Positions 6,537-9,666 of a DNA stretch of 9,666 nt are shown one piece after another. The stretch's first letter is position 1, and every line of letters begins with the position of its first letter. The notes under the pieces were generated by a model. The model made no database searches, was not told the origin of the DNA, and was given only the letters and a program-made list of their open reading frames with translations. The stretch covers positions 1 through 9,666 of the forward strand of contig JANWIS010000189.1 of assembly GCA_025449775.1 (NCBI GenBank), written 5' to 3'. A program made the position numbers and the translations under genes. The stretch is from Ignavibacteriaceae bacterium. GTDB taxonomy: Bacteria; Bacteroidota; Ignavibacteria; Ignavibacteriales; Ignavibacteriaceae.

Positions 6537-7037
6537 TTAATCAACATATAAATACTTTTTTATATTACTGAACTTTGCTTCACCAATACCTTTTACATCC
6601 ATTATCTCCTCGATCTTTTTAAATTTACCTCTTTCAGTCCTAAGCATAATAATTTTTTCTGCAGTCTTTTCACCAATTCCGGGCAGCATTGTCAGCTCTT
6701 TTATTCCGGCAGTATTAATATTGATACTCTTTTCAGCTAAAGAAGAAATATCCTTCTTTGTATAAGTCGGAGTTTCAGAAAGTTCAAGAACTTTTTGTTT
6801 TATCTTCAGGTTTGTATTAAGCAATGAATCTTCCGGGTTTGATTCAGGATCGAGATTGGAATAATAAGAGAACAGGCTGTCGTCTTTTGAATAATCGAAG
6901 TCCCTGTATTCAGTTTCATAGCTGTCTTTAAAAAATTCCTTATAAATAAAACCTAAAAGAAAAGTTCCGGCAAGAAATAGAATTACTGTAATTTCAGTTT
7001 CAGTGAATCCGATTTTTTTAGATAGTTTATTAAGCAT
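6537..7037 (-). CDS. Membrane-anchored ComEA-like helix-hairpin-helix protein
   Basis: 166 residues. Residues ~14-36 (EITVILFLAGTFLLGFIYKEFF) form one membrane segment with basic residues before it, predicting an N-in anchor and an extracytoplasmic C-terminus. Residues ~37-103 are an acidic, low-order linker. Residues 104-166 carry two helix-hairpin-helix motifs: ININTAGIKELTMLPGIGEKTAEKII, with hairpin PGIGE at 119-123, and KKIEEIMDVKGIGEAKFSNIKKYL, with KGIGE at 149-153. These bind the DNA backbone without sequence specificity in ComEA, the DNA receptor of natural transformation. The anchor-linker-HhH order resembles Gram-positive ComEA more than the short soluble proteobacterial form. It begins 75 nt after dnaJ with six A residues and no Shine-Dalgarno before the ATG. 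The gap holds no convincing terminator. A general HhH protein outside competence remains possible. Confidence 0.84.
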   Translation of the reverse strand: MLNKLSKKIGFTETEITVILFLAGTFLLGFIYKEFFKDSYETEYRDFDYSKDDSLFSYYSNLDPESNPEDSLLNTNLKIKQKVLELSETPTYTKKDISSLAEKSININTAGIKELTMLPGIGEKTAEKIIMLRTERGKFKKIEEIMDVKGIGEAKFSNIKKYLYVD

Positions 7038-7112
7038 TTTTTTAAGAGGGAAAAATCTTTTACTACAACTGTAACTGCCAAGACCTGAACGAGAACAAAT
7101 TCTTTTAAAGTA

Positions 7113-8261
7113 TTAAAGTCCGAACCGGCTGAAAAATTTTTTTTCTTCAGTCTCGGAAGATGATTTAATATTTGGCATTTCTGAAAGCTGTTTCAGAAGT
7201 TCTTTTTCTTTCGAACTCAGTTTTTGTGGAATTGCAACATTTACTCTCACTATCTGATCCCCGCTTCCTGAATAATTTAAATGTCTGATTCCTTTTCCTT
7301 TCATCTTGAGCAACTTGCCCGGCTGAGTACCGGCATCTATTTTCAACATCGCTTTACCAGTTAAAGTTGGAACTTCAACCTCTGATCCGAGTGCAGCTTC
7401 AGTAAAAGTGATGAACAGGTTATAAATTATATCGTCATTTTCTCTTATAAAATTCGGATGTTTTATTTCCTGGAATACAACGATGATATCACCCGGTGGA
7501 CCTCCGCGTTTACCGGAATTTGCTTCACCTTTCATTGACATATAATTTCCATCCTGAACACCGGCAGGAACATCAATTTTTATTGTAACTTCATCCTGAA
7601 CTCTTCCATCACCCATACAATTCTTGCAGGGAGAATCAACAACCTGTCCTTCACCATTACAATTATTGCAGGCAGTTATATTTACAAATTGTCCGAACAC
7701 TGATCTTGAAACTGATTTTACTTCACCTGATCCATTACAAACCGGACATGTTTTTAATGATGTTCCGGCTTGTGCACCGGTTCCATTGCACACAGAACAT
7801 TGAACATACTTTTTTATTTTTATTTTTTTTGAAGTACCTGCAGCAATTTCTTCAAGAGTAAGTTTTAATGAAACGCGAAGATCTGCTCCCGGTGTTCCGC
7901 TTCCACGTCTCCGTGATCTTCCTCGCTGACTTCCGCCAAAAAAATCATCGAAGATTGATGAACCGCCGAATATATCAGAGAAATGAGAAAAGATGTCGTT
8001 AACTGAAGAGAAACCTTCTGATCCGAATGTACTTCCTCTTACGCCTTCGTGTCCGAATCTGTCATAATTATTTTTCTTTTCATCATTGCTGAGAATTTCA
8101 TAAGCCTCAGCAGCTTCTTTAAATTTATCTTCCGCTTCTTTATTGCCAGGATTTCTGTCTGGATGATACTGCATCGCAAGTTTACGGTAGGCTTTTTTTA
8201 TTTCATCCTTTGAGGCATTCCTGGTAATGCCGAGAACTTCGTAGTAATCTCTTTTTGTCAT
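7113..8261 (-). CDS. dnaJ: Chaperone protein DnaJ (type I Hsp40)
   Basis: 382 residues with the complete type I layout. The J domain (about 1-70) has HPD at 33-35, which stimulates the DnaK ATPase. A Gly/Phe-rich linker (about 75-112) is followed by a basic patch RGRSRRRG (113-120). Four CxxCxGxG zinc motifs lie at C155/C158, C172/C175, C198/C201 and C212/C215, binding two zinc ions. The C-terminal substrate-binding domains run to ~350, including GGPPGDIIVVF and the GTQPGKLLKMKGKGIRHL segment. It delivers unfolded clients to DnaK in the cytoplasm and works with GrpE. The tail ends SSSETEEKKFFSRFGL. It starts 8 nt after grpE's stop. The preceding bases are AT-rich with no Shine-Dalgarno, so translation probably depends on coupling to grpE or on an A/T-rich leader. 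dnaK is not adjacent. Confidence 0.99.
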   Translation of the reverse strand: MTKRDYYEVLGITRNASKDEIKKAYRKLAMQYHPDRNPGNKEAEDKFKEAAEAYEILSNDEKKNNYDRFGHEGVRGSTFGSEGFSSVNDIFSHFSDIFGGSSIFDDFFGGSQRGRSRRRGSGTPGADLRVSLKLTLEEIAAGTSKKIKIKKYVQCSVCNGTGAQAGTSLKTCPVCNGSGEVKSVSRSVFGQFVNITACNNCNGEGQVVDSPCKNCMGDGRVQDEVTIKIDVPAGVQDGNYMSMKGEANSGKRGGPPGDIIVVFQEIKHPNFIRENDDIIYNLFITFTEAALGSEVEVPTLTGKAMLKIDAGTQPGKLLKMKGKGIRHLNYSGSGDQIVRVNVAIPQKLSSKEKELLKQLSEMPNIKSSSETEEKKFFSRFGL

Positions 8262-8269
8262 ATTAAATA

Positions 8270-8899
8270 TTATTCGTCAGCTTTTGGTGAGTTGGAAGTT
8301 TCATCATTCTGAATCTGTATTTCATCGGATGAAAGTTCTTGGCTTACAATTACTTTAGCGTGCCTGATAACTTTATCGCGGTAAAGATATCCGGGTTCAA
8401 TTTCTTCTAACACAGTGTGAGGAGGAACAGAATCATCTTTCTTCTGCATTAATGCATCGTGCAGATCAACACTGAACGGTTCACCTTTAACCTGCATCTT
8501 TTTTACGCCTTGCTCAGTGAGAACTTTCATAAGCTTTTCGTACACTAATTTAATTCCTTCAACAACAGCATTATTATTTATATCACCGATATGAGCAAGT
8601 GAGCGCTCAAAATCATCCACCACGGTTAATAGTTTTACTATTACGGATTCAGCTGCATAATTAATTAACGAAAGCTGATCATTTTCAGATCTTCTTCTAA
8701 AATTTTCAAACTCTGCAGCTTTGCGTAAGAATTTATCCTGCCATTCCTTTACCTGTGTTTCAAGTTCAGCTATTTTTTGATCTGTAACCTGTGACTGATC
8801 AACTGATTTTTCTTCTTTTACTTCCTCACTTACTGATTCGTCTTTACCTGATTCAATATTCTCTTCTTCATCATGCTTATCTTTTTTATTCCTTAACAT
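8270..8899 (-). CDS. grpE: Nucleotide exchange factor GrpE
   Basis: 209 residues from the ATG at 8899. GrpE releases ADP from DnaK and so resets the Hsp70 cycle. Numbering from this ATG, the first ~40 residues are a charged, probably disordered tail (DEEENIESGKDESVSEEVKEE). A long coiled-coil helix follows (~42-100), including the family segment KWQDKFLRKAAEFENFRRR-like stretch with FENFRRR at 65-71 and LLTVVDDFERSL. The C-terminal beta domain carries GEPFSVDLHDALM (139-151) and VLEEIEPGYLYRDKVIRHAKVIVS (about 163-186), the GrpE signature. A TTG codon directly before the ATG, at 8902, could start one residue earlier and sits at a slightly better distance (7 nt) from GGAG at 8910-8913. I prefer ATG. 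It lies 22 nt after hrcA and 8 nt before dnaJ, fitting one transcript. Confidence 0.97.
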   Translation of the reverse strand: MLRNKKDKHDEEENIESGKDESVSEEVKEEKSVDQSQVTDQKIAELETQVKEWQDKFLRKAAEFENFRRRSENDQLSLINYAAESVIVKLLTVVDDFERSLAHIGDINNNAVVEGIKLVYEKLMKVLTEQGVKKMQVKGEPFSVDLHDALMQKKDDSVPPHTVLEEIEPGYLYRDKVIRHAKVIVSQELSSDEIQIQNDETSNSPKADE

Positions 8900-8909
8900 C
8901 AACTATGTT

Positions 8910-8913
8910 CTCC
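8910..8913 (-). promoter_or_regulatory. Shine-Dalgarno sequence of grpE
   Basis: GGAG (in GGAGAA) in the 22-nt hrcA-grpE gap lies 10 nt before ATG 8899 and 7 nt before the alternative TTG at 8902. It supports translation starting at this point but does not decide between the two codons. Confidence 0.55.
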
Positions 8914-8921
8914 GTTATTTA

Positions 8922-9666
8922 TTAATATGATTTTAAATGACCTGATAAAACTTTTGCAATGTAATCTACTATTGCAACAATCCTCGAATATTCCATTCGC
9001 TTCGGACCAATAATCCCAAGCGTTCCGCTTGTTTCTCCAAACTGGTATTCCTTGCTTACAAGACTATATTCTTTAAGTTTCTTTTCAATATGCTCACTAC
9101 CTATAGAAATAAACACATCTTCTTTTTTTGATTCTGAAGATTTCTCCATTATATGAACGATAACGTCTTTGTCTTCAATCAGTTCAATTATACTTTGAAA
9201 GTTTTCAGGATTTTCAAACTCAGGCTGTTGTATTACATTTTTTGCTCCTGTAATTATCATCCGGTCTGTTTTATAATCATCTTTAAAAAGTTTATCAACC
9301 GAATCAACAAATAGCCGGATTATTGGTTTTTGTTTATCCTCTATGTCAAGAAATCTTTCTCTAAAAGTATTTCGTATTTCTTCCAGACTTAAGCCGGATA
9401 ATCTTTCATTTAATACAAGCTGAACTGATTCAATCAGCGATTCATTTAACTCTGTATCCAGTTCCATCGTGATTGTTTTGACCAATCCGGATTTTATGCT
9501 GATGACAACAAGAATCCTGCTGGAAGTTAAATTTATTAATTGGATCTTCTCAAGTATTCCTGATTCAAGATTCGGGTAAGTGACACATGCAATCTGTTTT
9601 GTAATTGAGCTGAGCAATTTAGAAGTCATTCTAACTATTTCATCAGCCTGATCGAATTCCACATCA
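8922..9666 (-). CDS. hrcA: Heat-inducible transcription repressor HrcA, 5' end outside window
   Basis: The C-terminal ~247 residues are present. The frame stays open to the window edge (a GAT codon precedes the GTG at 9660-9662), so that GTG is an internal valine and not the start. HrcA is usually about 340-350 residues, so roughly 100 are missing, including the winged-helix DNA-binding domain. Counting from the GTG, family marks are LNERLSGLSLEEI (84-96), the inserted dimerising region with NVIQQPEFEN (142-151), ISIGSEHIEKKLKEYSLVSKEY (186-206), and the closing GTLGIIGPKRMEYSRIVAIVDYIA (213-236). HrcA represses heat-shock genes by binding the CIRCE inverted repeat, and GroEL stabilises it. 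No CIRCE sequence is visible here; it would be expected upstream of hrcA, beyond the edge. Gene order hrcA-grpE-dnaJ agrees with the call. Confidence 0.94.
   Translation of the reverse strand, partial: DVEFDQADEIVRMTSKLLSSITKQIACVTYPNLESGILEKIQLINLTSSRILVVISIKSGLVKTITMELDTELNESLIESVQLVLNERLSGLSLEEIRNTFRERFLDIEDKQKPIIRLFVDSVDKLFKDDYKTDRMIITGAKNVIQQPEFENPENFQSIIELIEDKDVIVHIMEKSSESKKEDVFISIGSEHIEKKLKEYSLVSKEYQFGETSGTLGIIGPKRMEYSRIVAIVDYIAKVLSGHLKSY

Noticed and set aside
7038..7112. The dnaJ stop codon and the ComEA-like start are in the same frame with 25 stop-free codons between, so stop readthrough would give a DnaJ-ComEA fusion.
   Set aside because: An open 25-codon stretch in the same frame is not rare by chance, there is no readthrough context that I recognise, and the two proteins act on opposite sides of the membrane.
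9660..9662. GTG as a possible start of a short HrcA.
   Set aside because: The frame continues upstream to the window edge and the DNA-binding domain would be missing; the GTG is an internal valine.

Overview
The window is 9.7 kb of AT-rich bacterial DNA with every gene on the minus strand, so transcription runs from high to low coordinates. The likely source is a member of Ignavibacteriota or a close relative in the Bacteroidota/Chlorobiota group. This rests on the C-terminal type IX secretion (T9SS) sorting domains with the 'NYPNPFNPSTTI' signature and on the low GC content. It is inference, not a phylogenetic placement.

In transcription order the window holds three blocks. (1) A heat-shock block: hrcA (5' end outside the window), grpE and dnaJ, with 22-nt and 8-nt gaps and no dnaK between them. 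(2) A middle block: a membrane-anchored ComEA-like helix-hairpin-helix protein, a divergent PilM-like actin-fold protein, and the 16S rRNA methyltransferase gene rsmD. (3) A secreted-protein block: a 703-residue protein with ten acidic, calcium-site-like FG-GAP/VCBS repeats, then two tandem paralogues of the LVIVD/'choice-of-anchor B' family. The second paralogue runs off the low-coordinate edge. The first two secreted proteins end in T9SS sorting domains, and all three begin with signal peptides predicted to leave an N-terminal glutamine.

Gaps are short (8 to 110 nt), and one pair overlaps by 31 nt (rsmD and the FG-GAP gene). No strong factor-independent terminator is visible anywhere, so long co-transcription is possible. 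The one internal gap with unusual structure is the 110-nt comEA-to-pilM spacer, which holds competing inverted repeats. No gene-free stretch exceeds 300 bases.

Functionally the window joins protein-folding control (HrcA, GrpE, DnaJ), possible DNA uptake or pilus functions (ComEA, PilM-like), ribosome modification (RsmD) and exported surface proteins. I see no mobile elements, CRISPR array, tRNA or rRNA. Nothing here looks like a wholly new defence or metabolic system. The most interesting points are the conserved one-per-blade residue set in the paired propeller proteins, the PilM-like protein whose nucleotide-binding motifs look eroded, and the secreted gene whose signal-peptide start lies inside rsmD.
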